This document shows positions 24,475-36,883 of a DNA stretch of 64,000 nt, piece by piece; within the stretch, counting starts at the first letter, position 1; each line of letters begins with the position of its first letter. The notes under the pieces are model-generated. The model was not told where the DNA came from and ran no database searches. It saw only the letters and a program-made list of their open reading frames with translations. Position numbers and translations under genes: made by a program. Source of the stretch: Kudoa neothunni (Eukaryota > Cnidaria); the NCBI GenBank assembly GCA_964304625.1, contig OZ199838.1, positions 11,098,001-11,162,000 of the forward strand, read 5' to 3'.

Positions 24475-24833
24475 AATCACGCGATACCAAACTAAGAGGT
24501 TTTCCCTCATCAAGTACAAGCATGATAGCCCTCTTTCATAAATCATTCAACACACTCTCCTTTGGCATCATGATATTTTAATGATATTAACTGCCACGCT
24601 TTTATTTGCTTAACAAATGCGCCGTCCGGTTTTGGAGGAAAACCCCAGTAGTATACATTTGTAATTCCCTTAAATATAAACTTATTTGTAACGATTGGGC
24701 ATGTATGAGTTTGTACTTTTGTGTGATGGTTTTATTAGCGTAAAATCGATACCTATTGTACATCTAAGATGCGCACGATCCTTCATTCTTACAGTATTTC
24801 AAGACCTAAATGAAATTTGTTTATAGGGTTTTC
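24475..24833. other. intergenic sequence between elements
   Basis: No gene or repeat recognised in these 360 bases, which may include the unassigned end of the outer IS630/Tc1-like element. Confidence 0.5.
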
Positions 24834-25407
24834 CGAGCTTTAGTGACATCATGTCAAGCTTTAGTGACACGGTATTTAAGATAGCTATATAATTAGGTAA
24901 AAAAATACGAAAATATTACTTTAAATTTCGAATGAACAAAAAATAATAATTTTGGGAATTTGAAAAAGATACCCAAACACTATCGTATAATTTATACTTA
25001 TTCTAAAATAATTTCTCGGTTCAAACATCTGCTGATATATCGAAGCATTTTTCGATAATAACTTGAGCAGTCGTTGGTGGTAATAACTTTGAAACCATCA
25101 TCTATTAAATTTAAAAGGTCGCTTTCATTTCTCGCATGTTCTCTCACAACATGGTTTTTCCATTTGCTGAAAACATTTTCAATTGGATTCATGAAGGGTG
25201 AATACGGAGGTAGATACATCAACGTTAGTTGTAACGTTGCTAAAATTTCGCTAAGTCCCCGATAATGATGTATCCTTGCATTATCGAGTATGAAGCATGG
25301 ATCTTCAATTTCCAAAGAACGGCACAAATCTGCCAACTCAATGAGGAACTCTTTAAAATCTTCGCCATTTACTGGTCTTCGATTTATTTTATATAGCACC
25401 ATGCCAT
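24834..25407 (-). mobile_element. third IS630/Tc1-like element, truncated at the assembly gap
   Basis: Starts at TAGGGTTTTCCGAGCTTTAG, almost the same terminus as the inner element at 22121, and contains the C-terminal part of a related transposase on the minus strand (25407-24998): FILDNARIHHYRGL, YLPPYSPFMNPIENVFSKWK, ending CLNREIILE. The protein is clearly related to, but not the same as, the inner transposase at 22403-23354. What is visible is open without a stop. The N-terminal half is lost in the N gap. Confidence 0.85.
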
Positions 25408-25607
25408 NNNNNNNNNNNNNNNNNNNNNNNNNNNNNNNNNNNNNNNNNNNNNNNNNNNNNNNNNNNNNNNNNNNNNNNNNNNNNNNNNNNNNNNNNNNNN
25501 NNNNNNNNNNNNNNNNNNNNNNNNNNNNNNNNNNNNNNNNNNNNNNNNNNNNNNNNNNNNNNNNNNNNNNNNNNNNNNNNNNNNNNNNNNNNNNNNNNNN
25601 NNNNNNN
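25408..25607. other. assembly gap of 200 N
   Basis: Exactly 200 Ns, a placeholder length, so the true distance is unknown. The second copy of the duplicated block starts only a few bases to its right. Confidence 0.99.
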
Positions 25608-26287
25608 TTGTTTGTAATCAAATAAATGCATTCGATTATTCAACTCACTGAAGCTCTTAACTGTCCTAATGTTGATCAATGGGATATTAGAATCAATTTT
25701 ATTGAATGATTCAAGGTCGCGATGAAGTCATCTTAATTTTTGTAGAGTATATAACAATTTTTTGTTCAATTTAAATAAAGCTATCTCTACTACATGTTAC
25801 ATACAAACAAATCCGGCTTAATTATCGTGTTGGACGGAATTCTGGATGGTCTCGGGATCGTCAATCAGGTACGTTCCGCCCAAATTACCGGGGTTTACTC
25901 CCTATTTCGGAAAGTTAATTTTCAAATTCGTAAACGTGGACAGGCTAAACTGCAGTTTGAGACGATTGTCGGAAAGACTCGCACACAATAAAATAAAATA
26001 TGTGAAATACACTATTAACGGAGATATAATTCATTAATTGTTAAAATATATTTCATATGTGATAATTTTAGATAATTACATTTGGAATACGTTTGTTACG
26101 TCTTTCAAAAATTTACATGATTTTTATCTACATATATCACGTATTAGGGCATTATCTTTGTTAATGTTAACTATCATACTAATTTATTTTATGAAGTGAT
26201 TTATTGTTATAATATAGTCAAACGTTGTGGTATTTCAAAAATAGTTACGTAAAATAACATATATAAACTATAATTTTGTGAGACTAG

Positions 26288-26500
26288 TGGGTAACCAGAT
26301 TGGCGTAGGCGGGCGCGGCGTGAGAATGACAGGCTGGCGCTTAACTAGGTTTAACTAGGTAAACGAGCTCGAATCCTGCATCGTGATAATGCGTGAGCGC
26401 AACGAATCGTCCCGCGGAAAGAGTCGATGCAATGCGCAACTAATTGCGCGAGTTTCTATTTAATACACATTTAAGGTTTGGCGCACGGAGGTGCCGTCGA
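26288..26500 (+). repeat. GC-rich SINE-like repeat, block copy 2
   Basis: The same sequence as 9385-9600, with the same A-box-like and B-box-like motifs and a one-base insertion near 26481. Present because the whole block was duplicated. Confidence 0.35.
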
Positions 26501-26514
26501 TTCTGATAGGCCGG

Positions 26515-29377
26515 GGCGTGGGTGGGCAAACCTTATTTGGTCCGCGGGCCGCACCCATAAAAACAGCCTTTTGTACTGATAAAAGATAGAAAATGTTCTA
26601 AAACCCATTCTTTATCGATTACGTATGTTTTCGTTGATTAAAATAAATTTAAATTTTATTTTCCTAAATATTTTTACTTATTACAACCCTAAGTATTACT
26701 TACATAGGAAGAAACTTCCAAATCGTTTGAACTTTTAAATTAGTCCTTAATTCGAAAATTTGAAATAATTCGTCTTCTTAAAAACAACATAAAGTATTCT
26801 AATTATAAAATTTTCCATAATAGTTTAATTTAATAAGGAAATTTTTCATTCGCGAGAACATAAAACCAAACATCGTAAAAACATAATACTAAATAAAAGG
26901 AACTAATGGGATTTGTGGAATTGACAGTTATCATTAATAATTTTTTCAAAATCAGGTTTTAATAAGTTTGTGCTTATTCTGAAAATCGAGGGTAGATTGG
27001 AGTCTGTCATTATCGTTCTATTTTGAGACTTGTTTGTTTTCATTACAGAGAACGTTTGCTCACATGTGTACATTGGTGCAATAATAACAAATATTCTTTT
27101 AACAAACCTCAAATTAGGGAACGTATCATTGCTGAGAGCGGAGTGAAAGCTAATAAAATTTTTTGTTTCGGACATTTTTTTAGGGAAATGTCGACTTGCA
27201 GGACTATTAATTCTAACTGCAATCCTTCTGGGGATGTTTCAATATCACACGTAACAAGAGAACAGAGAAAAGTAGTTATCTTCGATTAACCTAAAGTCGG
27301 AAAATCTTCTAGCGAATTCTTGTTTTAACCCTATTAGCTGGGAACTATAGTTATCACATAATGTTTTTAGGGGATTTTGAAGTTTCAATGTTGGAAAATA
27401 GTTGAAGTTTTATTTGGAAGCATTTCACTTCCAAATATAACTCGTGAGCAAATAAGCGTTTTCCTTGTAATTTTAAATTTAAGTCATTCATCTTTTCCAT
27501 TATATCTACAACAAATACGAAATCACATAACCATGCATGATTTTTGATTTTATCAATAAAATCGCAACTAGTATCCGTTATATTCAAAAAGGAGAAAATT
27601 TCGGTTTTCAGGGCCTATACTTAACCATCGTACATTCGTATAATAGAGTACATCGGTAAAATCAGATTCAATGTCCTCTAAACAGCTCCTAAATTGCCTA
27701 TGTAGAAGAGCTCTTGATCTTATGACATCAACTACACGCATTACAGGGTCCAAAACATGCTTTACTTTCAAGGAATATTTACAGAAGCTTTCATGGTGTA
27801 TAATACAATGAAATGAAAAAATTTTGTGTGATGGGGAATCTTCACTGATTTTATCATTCATCAGTTTTATTAGCCCAGAGTGTTTTCCCACGAGTGGAGG
27901 CGCTCCATCAGTAGTGACACTGGTGATTTTGTCCAAGCTTAAATCAGAACTGGTCCAACTATCCATAACGCTATCAAACAACTCTTATCCAGTTGTGGTA
28001 TTCTTCAAGGATTCAAGTGGTAAGAGCTCCTCGATAATTTAGAAATTATGGTCAATTCCTTTTACAAAAATGAGTAAATGAGCGGTATCGGTAGCATCCT
28101 CACTTTCTTCCAAAGCAATAGAATAATACTCAAATTTTGCAGCTTTTTCGAACAAAATTTCTTGTACGTATTGAGAAATATTTTCAATTCGCCGAACAAT
28201 TTTTCTTCGAGATGACCTCGTTGCACACAACGTTAACAGCATCCATAAAACACTCTTCAATAAACTCCCCATCCGAGAATGCCTTGTTATGTTTTGCAAA
28301 TATTTGTGATAAAGTATAAAGCTAATCATCGTTGCATCTCTTATTATGGGTGTTGCTTTTCCAAATGGATTTTGCTGTCGTTTTAAATTTCGTATCATAT
28401 CAGATGCCTTCTTTTTCAATTTTTCCTGTGACAAATTGGATCCAAACTTGGAATGTTTGGTTTGATAATGGCGTTTCAAGTTGTATTCTTTCTACACAGC
28501 GATTGTATCACGGCAAATCAAACATATTGCCTTATTATTGGTGATGGTAAAAAAGTACTTTTCAGTCCACTTGTTATTAAAACCTCGACATTCGTCTTCA
28601 ATTTTTCTTTTTTTAAATAGATTAAAACTAGCCATCTCAACAAACTTCGTATACTAAAGGAAATTTAGGAAAAAGTATAAAGGGGTAACCGCTATTTATA
28701 ACGTCGTTTTTCGTTATATTTTTCACTTTTTGTCGAGAGTGGTATGTTTTGTTAGTTTACATCATTTAATTATGATACAAAAATTTATCTCTGTGTATAC
28801 AAAATCCGAAATAATTTGAATAGAAAGAGCTCAACGATCAGTAGCTCCATGAATACCGGTTAAATGAAGTCTACATTACGATATTAAAAGTTGGAAGAAA
28901 ATTATTTATAAAGAGCCTATTATATCACAATTAATCAGTTCCTGAAGACAGATAAGGAGAGAATTTCAAATTTTTACGACCGATGTTATCTATCAGATAT
29001 TCGAGATCATTTTTAATATATATAGTCCTTTTTTCGATGATCCCTTTATAGTTCAAACGTAATAGTTAATATTTAGAAATTTGATTATGATATGTAACGA
29101 TTTTTAATGAAATTATTGCTAATTTTTAAACTATATTATCTCTTAGAACTATTGTTTGTAGCAATATTAGAATTTTAATATTAAATTCAGTTAGGCATGA
29201 CGTTTGTGATGAATTATTTTAAACTATTAAATACAATGTACATTAAAGTTCTATGAACTAAAATAAGCATTTTAATTATAAGAATTAAGTATATAAATTT
29301 AAATTTATTAGAACTAAAAAAGTTTTTTTGACGACTTATTTTGGAGCTTCTCGGGGGTTGCAGTTTGCCCACCCCTG
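26515..29377 (-). mobile_element. hAT element, defective, block copy 2
   Basis: The same termini as the copy at 9612-12472, with the right end reading TTTGCCCACCCCTG. Contains the pseudogene described next. Confidence 0.75.
26903..28635 (-). pseudogene. hAT transposase pseudogene, copy 2
   Basis: Same order of motifs as copy 1 from an ATG at 28635: BED finger, DGAPPLVGKHSGLIKLM, NVRWLSIG, HATC with CEQTFSVMKTNKS. It shares the TAG in the finger with copy 1 but differs in its later frameshifts; the middle stretch 27981-27568 is open here where copy 1 is interrupted. The two copies have therefore decayed independently since the duplication. Confidence 0.8.
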
Positions 29378-29524
29378 GTATAGTAGATAGTAGATAAAGG
29401 ATAACGAAACTTTATTGATTAACTCGTATCTTGTTTAAAAAAACATTTTTATTGTTTTTAAATCAATTAATTCTCTAGATAATTATATTAAATATAAAAT
29501 ATTCACCCCTATTTACGTATTTAA

Positions 29525-30309
29525 CCTTTAATGGACCACCTTGGGCTCCACGAGCCCACCCACCTACTAAATTGTGTTTATGACCCCCCAAAATTTCATG
29601 ATTTTAAACCCAAATTTCCTGTAAATTCATAAACAAATTTCTTCTTTTATTTGGAGGTTGTTTCGAAAAATTTTTTGTTTTAAAATTTAATTCTTATTTA
29701 ACTCATTTTGGATCAATTTTAAGCATGTAATGCAGTCATTAGTTACAAATAAAATCCTTTGTTTTTTTGTTTAATTTCAAACACATTTTTGCAAGTTAAT
29801 AAAAATGTTGCCTGATTGTGAAAGTATTTAATCAAACGAAATAGACAGTTTTATCCAGAATAATGTGTTAAATGAGAATTCTGAAGATGATTTGGGTATA
29901 TCATTGATAAAAGACGAACAGAATAGGAGATTTAAAAATCCTAAAATTTGTTTCCAGCCTACCTTAAAGAGTTCATTATAAATCGTAGGAAATTATTTTG
30001 ATATTCATTACGCAAAAAGTGATGACAACAATGAAAATAAAAGAAGGCTATGTTATCTTTGTCCATCCAATGCCGTAGGCAGTAGTAAACAGGTTTGTTG
30101 CCAGTGTCATAAGAGCGACTGTACCGAACATTCTTTAAAAAACAATGCTTGTGCTTCTTGTAACTCTACGTAATGAAAATGTATCTTATTTTTGTTAGGC
30201 CTTCCAAAGCAACATAGTTTAAATGTTAATTGCACTAATAACAATATTTAACTAAATTAAGCCTAGATTTGTTCTTAGGTTCGCGGAGGCCAAGGTGGTC
30301 CATTAAGTG
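29525..30309 (+). mobile_element. internally deleted piggyBac element, block copy 2
   Basis: Flanked by TTAA (29521-29524) and CTAA (30310-30313), with the same inverted ends as the copy at 12612. The acidic N-terminal piece stops sooner here. The Cys-rich tail near 30048-30173 is intact (LCYLCPSNAV, VCCQCHKSDC). Confidence 0.8.
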
Positions 30310-30313
30310 CTAA

Positions 30314-32429
30314 TAGTAAAAATATATTGCGATCGTTTTATGTTGAAAGAATAGTTGAAATTTCAGAAACGCTTTCTTCTATATTATAATCCCTTCGCTG
30401 CATACCCAGAGCAATTGGTCACCGCACGTGCCTGGGTCCCCCTGCAATAGCCATTGCCTTTTTTAATCTCTTCGTAGTAAGTTGAAAGATAATAATCCTA
30501 GGAAACAATCGCTCTTTTTCTAATTTAAAATAATAATTCACACATTAAAAAAGTAGTTGGACAAGCTGCCAGCGGCTTTTTTATTTCTGCGTCAAATTTA
30601 AAAAGTAAAAACTAAAACGAAGCATCATTAACAAACACTTTTCATTAGTTTAACTCATTTAACGTTTTTTCCATATTTTAAAATTTAGAAACTCCCCTAG
30701 CAACAAGATCAACCACCTCTATTAACACATTTTTCATCCCATCCATTTTTCCATATTCAAGCTTATTGCTATGATGTAAAAGTTTGTGCGCTAACTTAGT
30801 GAATTCTATTAAAAAGACAGATAAGGCCGATATTCGCCAAAAAATTCCATATGAAGAAAATATTAACAATAACTATCTAAATGGATAGTAAGATATTTTT
30901 TGTCGCAGAGCTCATTCATTCTCTCATAGAGAGAATTCAAAGTATGGCGGCATTTACGTTAAGTTCATCACTTAAGAAAGAGCGTGCCGCTATCTTAATT
31001 CATTTTGGAAACCTTAATCAAGCAAGATATTGACATTGGAATTAATGGGAGAAAAATTTAAAAAGGTGGCCAAGCACAATTCATCTTAATATAAAGAAGA
31101 ATTTATAACCGACAACTCCTAATTTATTCCTCCACTTTTATTGGCGGTTCCATATGAATGTGACAATTGGTTTTACACAATTATGCATTTATACCTCATT
31201 GAACATTTATATTAACATTGTTGTAATATTTCCCCAATATGTAATCTCTACATTTCTAAATCATATCCACAGAGAATGTAAAAAAGTTTCTATATCTCAG
31301 CTCATGAAAACTTAAGGAGATTAAAATTTTGTTACGATAAATCTTAAGAACGATGCAAATATTATTCCAATAATTTATCAGATCATTAACTGAAAAATAG
31401 AATATCCTCGAAATTGAAATCAATTTCGTTCTAAAAGAATAAGCGGCAGAGTTACATGCGGTGTCTACAGTCACTTTCACCGGACAATATAACTTTGCAA
31501 AAAATTTATGAAACCCAAGAAGATTTATGTGAGAACGTTGAAAAATTTACTTATAGTAATAATCCGCTTTTCAATAAACTCCCAGTCACACTTTACTTAA
31601 GCAGAAGCCGCATTTTTGTCACGCAGTAATTCCCATAGGCTTGGGAATATAGCCGCTAAAAAGAATTAACTAACTAGAAAAACAATTTAACTAGAGATAA
31701 CAATACTCACATTTAACTACTATTCCCAAGTATCTCCGGTAAACACAGAGCGTGGGCGAAATGATGCATGACATGAAAATATTGATAGATTTTTTAGCCT
31801 CTAAATCGATTGCACTGTAAACATGGTTCGGTAGGATAGGACGTAGTCAATTAAAAAAATGATAATTGAATATTAAATGATATATTCATCGTTTCAGATA
31901 GCGTTTGGAGTAGAATAAGGTCTAACAATGGGATCTATGTAAACATCTAATAACTTCAATGATAATACCGAAAATGACTATCATCAAGTATAACTATCGT
32001 TGTAGCTAAACTCTACAATTATGTAGACGTATTAATTAGTTTTATTATATATTTCAGCTGTTTATTTATAACTTTGAAGTTGGTAGGTAATAATTTATTG
32101 CCTAATGACTAGTAGTCTAATGCGGTATTCATCACTTTGTTTACACCGAATATCCAAGATGTAAACAAATCGTACATTTCGGCGGTCAATGTAGGTTTGA
32201 GTGGCATGCGCAAACCCCAATTAATCGATATGATTAAATTTAATCCTAGATTTTTTAATTGTAAATCAGCTCAGAAAATAAAATAATAATATACTGACTT
32301 GAAATACAATTAAAAATTTAACTAAAATCGATCATAAGATGACATTATTTACCCTTGATGATTCAATGAGTTAATCCCTAATTGTGGCGCAATTTATGTT
32401 TCGGATTAATCGCTGCGCTGAATTGCGGA
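30314..32429. other. non-coding sequence upstream of TRIC copy 2
   Basis: Counterpart of 13378-15495. No supported gene. Confidence 0.5.
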
Positions 32430-33534
32430 ATGGGTGAAATACTTGGAGTGCGTGATTTTTTCTATGGAAAGTATTTGCTGGGTTTCAGCAAATATTTAGC
32501 TGCAGTGAGTCATTACAGATCAATTGGTATGAGTTTGGTTAAATGTTGAGCTCCACAATTGTATCGCTGTTGTGAACATGGATTTGAGGATGACGCGATA
32601 CTTTTGGGAAAGATTTGTGTAGATTTGACAAGCTCAGCTATAATGGATAACTTTAGGCGCTTCTACAGAAAAATTCGCAACCATATATCCACTTGCAAGC
32701 TTTTTGGTGTTCTATCTCGCACAGATTTCTGGAAACATTTTCTATAGTTTATGTGTGAATCAACCATTGTTGTACACTGTGGGGGATGTGAAAACAATGG
32801 TGGTGTATTTGGTTATGTGGAGTTTGACCTTCCACTGCCCAAAGGATCTGTTCTATAGTGTGTTTGGAAAATCAGGACTCGCATGTGGGTTTGGCGTGCT
32901 TCGTGAAATTGAAAGAGTCATAGCAGCAGAAAGCATTACTAATGCAGTTCTCGCTCAACCAGGCTCATCTCCATATAGCGCTTTTGTGGTCACTCTGGTC
33001 ACCATAAATCTGCCGTATCATCTCATCTATTTGTTCGATCAATTGATTAGAGGAGTTGCTATCAAAAAGCATGAAATCTTGTCGCCGTCCTTCACCACCA
33101 AAGTTACAGTGCTTGACTCGTTTGTCTACAACTGGTACTTGTATTTGGGACAAATCTCTGGAAGACACAAAATTATTGACATTATCGCCAATATTTCTAA
33201 CATCAAATTTTTGCAGCTTTTAGCTTTGTCTGCTGTCACCTTAAAAACTCTCTCTCATTTCAACTACGATTTGCTTGTCTTTGATGAATTGTTGTTGTTG
33301 GCTCCACTCATGAAGATTCTACATCTTCTCCCAGGTTACAGCAAAAGTGAACCAGTAGCTGCTAAAAGCAGGAGATCAACTTCGACTCGTCACAACGAAT
33401 CGGATGTGGCACATGACGATGGTGATGTCACCATAATGGACGGATCCCCTGACGAGTCTCCTCACGAAACTCCGAGAAAAAGAGCTGCTCGCGCCAGACG
33501 AACTGTTAGCTCCACTCGCCGCAGAAAACAATAA
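32430..33534 (+). CDS. TRIC-type (TMEM38) cation channel, copy 2
   Basis: Exons 32430-32537, 32589-32616 and 32657-33534, the same structure as copy 1, giving 337 aa without interruption. The predicted protein differs from copy 1 at only a few positions (for example ILSPSF for ILSLSF, SGRHK for SGKYK, QLLALS for QLVALS). Splice sites are conserved. Both copies could therefore be active. The changes fall in loops or in conservative positions of helices, not in the family's charged segments. Confidence 0.85.
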
Positions 33535-33539
33535 CCACT

Positions 33540-33979
33540 GTTTGCATAAATGAGATAATACTACCTACTACCTATGTCTAATTTGTTTTGTGTATTGATG
33601 TTTTCTTTGTTCATTGAATTGAATTTTTTTGTTTGCATTTCTTTCATTGTTGCATATGCTTTTTTTACTCAACCAAAGAAGAATAATTATGCTTGATTAT
33701 AAAATTCTTAATGAATGCAATGCTATAATAATTGCAAATGGAGTATCTGGATCATTACGTACACATGAAATTAGCTGGGAAAATTGCATGGCCATCGTAT
33801 AGGATTCTGCACCTTATATGAAGAAATATTTCAAAAATATACCGCTCATATATAGCCATATTGTCCGAATACCTTGTTTTTCTCACCTAATTCATTGTGC
33901 AATAATAAAAACAAATGATTCAGTTTTTCCAGGTATAACGCGATTTTTCATCTAATTTTCTCCCCTTATTGTTAAGAAC
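33540..33979. other. 3' flank of TRIC copy 2
   Basis: Counterpart of 16610-17039. No gene seen. Confidence 0.5.
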
Positions 33980-34850
33980 AGATCTGCTAAATGCCAGTTA
34001 CTTTGTTTCTTACAAAAAAATGACATTGAATATTCGAAAGATATTCCTCGAGTTGTTGATATTAGGCGGTGCAGCTTGTATACCTGCACTTTATCTTGCT
34101 GTGAATATTTCCTAGCTATAAAACAGTTGCTACTAAAATTTAAACATAATTCTATTTCAAAGTTTTCCGCAATGTTTAATTCGTTTCCCGCCTCGTTGGA
34201 TATTATGTTAATTTATTTTAGACTTATTATTTAGTCTCTTTCTCTATTATATGATTTCTCCCATGAAATGGAATCAAACAATTCTTTCGGCATCTCGCAT
34301 CTCTACGACTGGATGAGTTCAAGCTACAATTTAAACCTAGATGAAGTACTAACAATTAATAACAATATTCAATCATCTCTTCCTTTTGACAAAAAAGAGA
34401 AAATTTTCGAAAAAATGACAGAATTTCATAAATACCTAACTGAACAACTTACAAATATAGTTCAAAAACAAATTAAAGTTGTTTCCCATCGAGTAGCTTT
34501 CTTAATTCAATGCAGAATATCATCTTATCAATAATAAGTAACCTTAAGGAAGCGAACATAAAAGATATTGTACCGTTTGTTACCGCCAGTAAATGGGACG
34601 GATTAAAAAATAAATGCGTATCGTTATCTTCTTTTAATACAAAGAATTTTGGAAAAAATATGTTACACAGTATCCTCTGATGCTACAATCCACACAGGAT
34701 TTGTCATCAATTTTATTATCGTCCATATCAGCTGGGACAAGCTTCTCCAAATTAAAGCACGTACTCACTAGTGATAGAACAAATCTATTTACTGAAAGAT
34801 GTAGAATGCTCTCATTTTTACATTTTAATTGTAGATTAGAAAAGCAAAGT
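33980..34850 (+). pseudogene. hAT-family transposase remnant, block copy 2
   Basis: Counterpart of 17040-17915, with extra stops: open stretches are shorter (34268-34534). The segment near 34555-34680 (KDIVPFVTASKWDGLKNK) is clearer here than in copy 1. The HATC-like end lies at about 34690-34850. Confidence 0.5.
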
Positions 34851-35410
34851 TAATTAATCACATATTCTGGAACTTAAAAATTGTTGTATGTTTCTTCATT
34901 TTCGCACGTGCCAAAGTATGGAATAAACGCCGAAAAATAAAGTCGCTACTTATAAGGCTAAAATCCAAAGTGAGGTGTAAGAATGAGAATTTATTATATA
35001 CGACACGCTTAGCATAGCAAAAGTAACGTGATCGAAGCACTTGAAGACTTGATTATCGAGTGATGTTTTGCTATCCGTTTCTTATTCATTTTAATAGGTC
35101 AACGTTAAACTATGCGGATATTTGATTATCATTCATTTGCTATACACTTACGAAAAGATTAAAGTGAAATCACTATAAGGACAATCATTCAAATTTGATC
35201 ACCTCTATCTTATTGTTAATATAAAAATGTTGCATGTTTGGCTAAACATTTAGTAAATAATCTATTTATATTAATTGGTGTTTTGTTTGCTCAATAATGT
35301 TAATTAACTTATTAAAATCGTATTTATCCAATGAACTATTTATTTAATTTTTTGTGCCTTTGATAATCCATCTTCGTCTCAATTCTGTTATTCTGATTGT
35401 CTGTCATAAA
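34851..35410. other. upstream flank of Kunitz copy B
   Basis: Shared with the flanks of the other Kunitz copies. From about 35100 it resembles copy D's flank (AAATCACTAT, then AAATTTGATCACCTC) more than copy A's. Confidence 0.5.
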
Positions 35411-36883
35411 ATGAAACTATTGTTATTCAAGATATTTTTTGTGTTATATTTACCAAATTTTTTGTCAGGTAAGTAAAAATTTTCATCCCTTTATTGATTA
35501 TCTGTTAGATCCTATTTTACCCTCTTACGAAAGAGATGAGGGAGATTGGCCTGTCGATGTGAAAAGAAGTATGGACACTGTCATTGATCGATGGTTCATT
35601 GACATCCAAGATGCTAAATGCAAACCTCTCGAATACCGAGGAATCAAAGGAAACTACAATAATTTCGCGTCAAAAGGACTATGCGAACTGCATGGTATTT
35701 CTCTAAGTTAATGTAAATTTATGATCATTTCTAGTGGGACAGTTGGAAACAAAAGAAAAACTTCAGGGATGCAAAAAACCCATGCATCCCGGACATTGCG
35801 TAAAAAACACAAAAACAACACCACAATACTACTTTGATCAAACAAATGCCAAATGCGTTCTTTTTCATTATAATGGATGCGGAGGGAGCTTTAATCGGTA
35901 CAATGATGAAAATGAATGCAAATTATATTGCCTAAGTAAAAAAATATGAACATTTATATAGAATTAAATAATTTTTGTAGATAAAAGGAATGGGGGGCTT
36001 ACAAATGCTGATGATAGTAAAATAGCAACAACTGATAATGCCAAAAAATTTGCAGTACCAAATGTATTGGACTGCGAACTTAGACCTGATGTTAAAGACA
36101 AAGACCCCGGAACAGCAATTATTGCTGATAGAGAGAACAGAAAGTGTGCTTATGCAGCAGTCTCATTAGACTCAAACACAAGAGGGATTTTCAGTTCGTT
36201 TGGTGAATGTGTTGGAAAATGTTTTCGTATGTTTATTATTTATATCAATGTCTTATATATCCTAGCTAACCCAAGTACAGCTACGGAGGGTAGTGGTACT
36301 GTAACGCGGTATAACAAGAGAGTAGCTGCATGCGATACTATTCCATTTCAGTATGCTACAACTAGTACAGTTGTCCCACCAGATGATATTGAGTTCCGAT
36401 ACTACTACGACAAAGAGAAAAAAGTTTGTAAACGAATGGAAACAGGTAAAAATATAGCAGGACCTGACTTCACTCCAACGAAAAATAATTTCCCGACTAT
36501 GGAAATGTGTCATAGCTATTGCGGAGCAGGTACTTACGTTTTTTTTGTTAAAAAATTAAATTATAAAGAAGTTTAATAAGTATATTGAGCTTAAAAACTA
36601 TTTCAAATTCGGAATAAATTTAGAGAAGTACAAAAAGGAAATAGTGATTGAAGAAACTTGTCTTCAAAAAAAAGAGGGTGTTGCTTCCGCCGACAGTACA
36701 TTCGAAGTCAAAAGATACTACTTCGATAAAGATAATAATAAATGCCAAGCGTTTAATTACAAGGGATATGATGGGAACTCCAACAATTTTAAATCGAGTA
36801 CTGAATGCATAGCTATCTGTGACAAACATTACAACGAAGTTGGAGCTACCGCCGTTGATGAACCTGAACCTAAAACTGTATAA
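35411..36883 (+). CDS. secreted five-domain Kunitz-type protein, copy B
   Basis: Six exons: 35411-35468, 35509-35694, 35735-35935, 35981-36226, 36266-36529, 36624-36883. The introns are 40, 40, 45, 39 and 94 nt, and the spliced frame is open for 404 aa. Exon 1 is a signal peptide; each later exon is one Kunitz unit, all joined in phase 1. Domain 1 keeps two cysteines (KCKPLEYRG, GLCELH). Domain 2 has all six (GCKKPMHPGHCVKN, NGCGGSFNRY), with Val in the P1 position after the second Cys. Domains 3-5 have C1, C3, C5 and C6 but lack the C2-C4 pair (KCAYAAVSLDSNTRG, VCKRMETG, KCQAFNYKGYDGN). The Kunitz fold usually inhibits serine proteases; here only domain 2 looks competent. The ORF can be read through the 39-nt intron 4. 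Confidence 0.85.

Larger units (their letters stand above)
25613..35060 (+). repeat. segmental duplication, copy 2 (partner 8711-18300)
   Basis: Near-identical to copy 1, with scattered substitutions and small indels. A deletion of about 170 bp near 34983 removes sequence that copy 1 keeps at about 18050-18220; the short direct repeat AAGAATG flanks the missing piece in copy 1. The left edge abuts the N gap, so the junction cannot be read. Confidence 0.9.
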
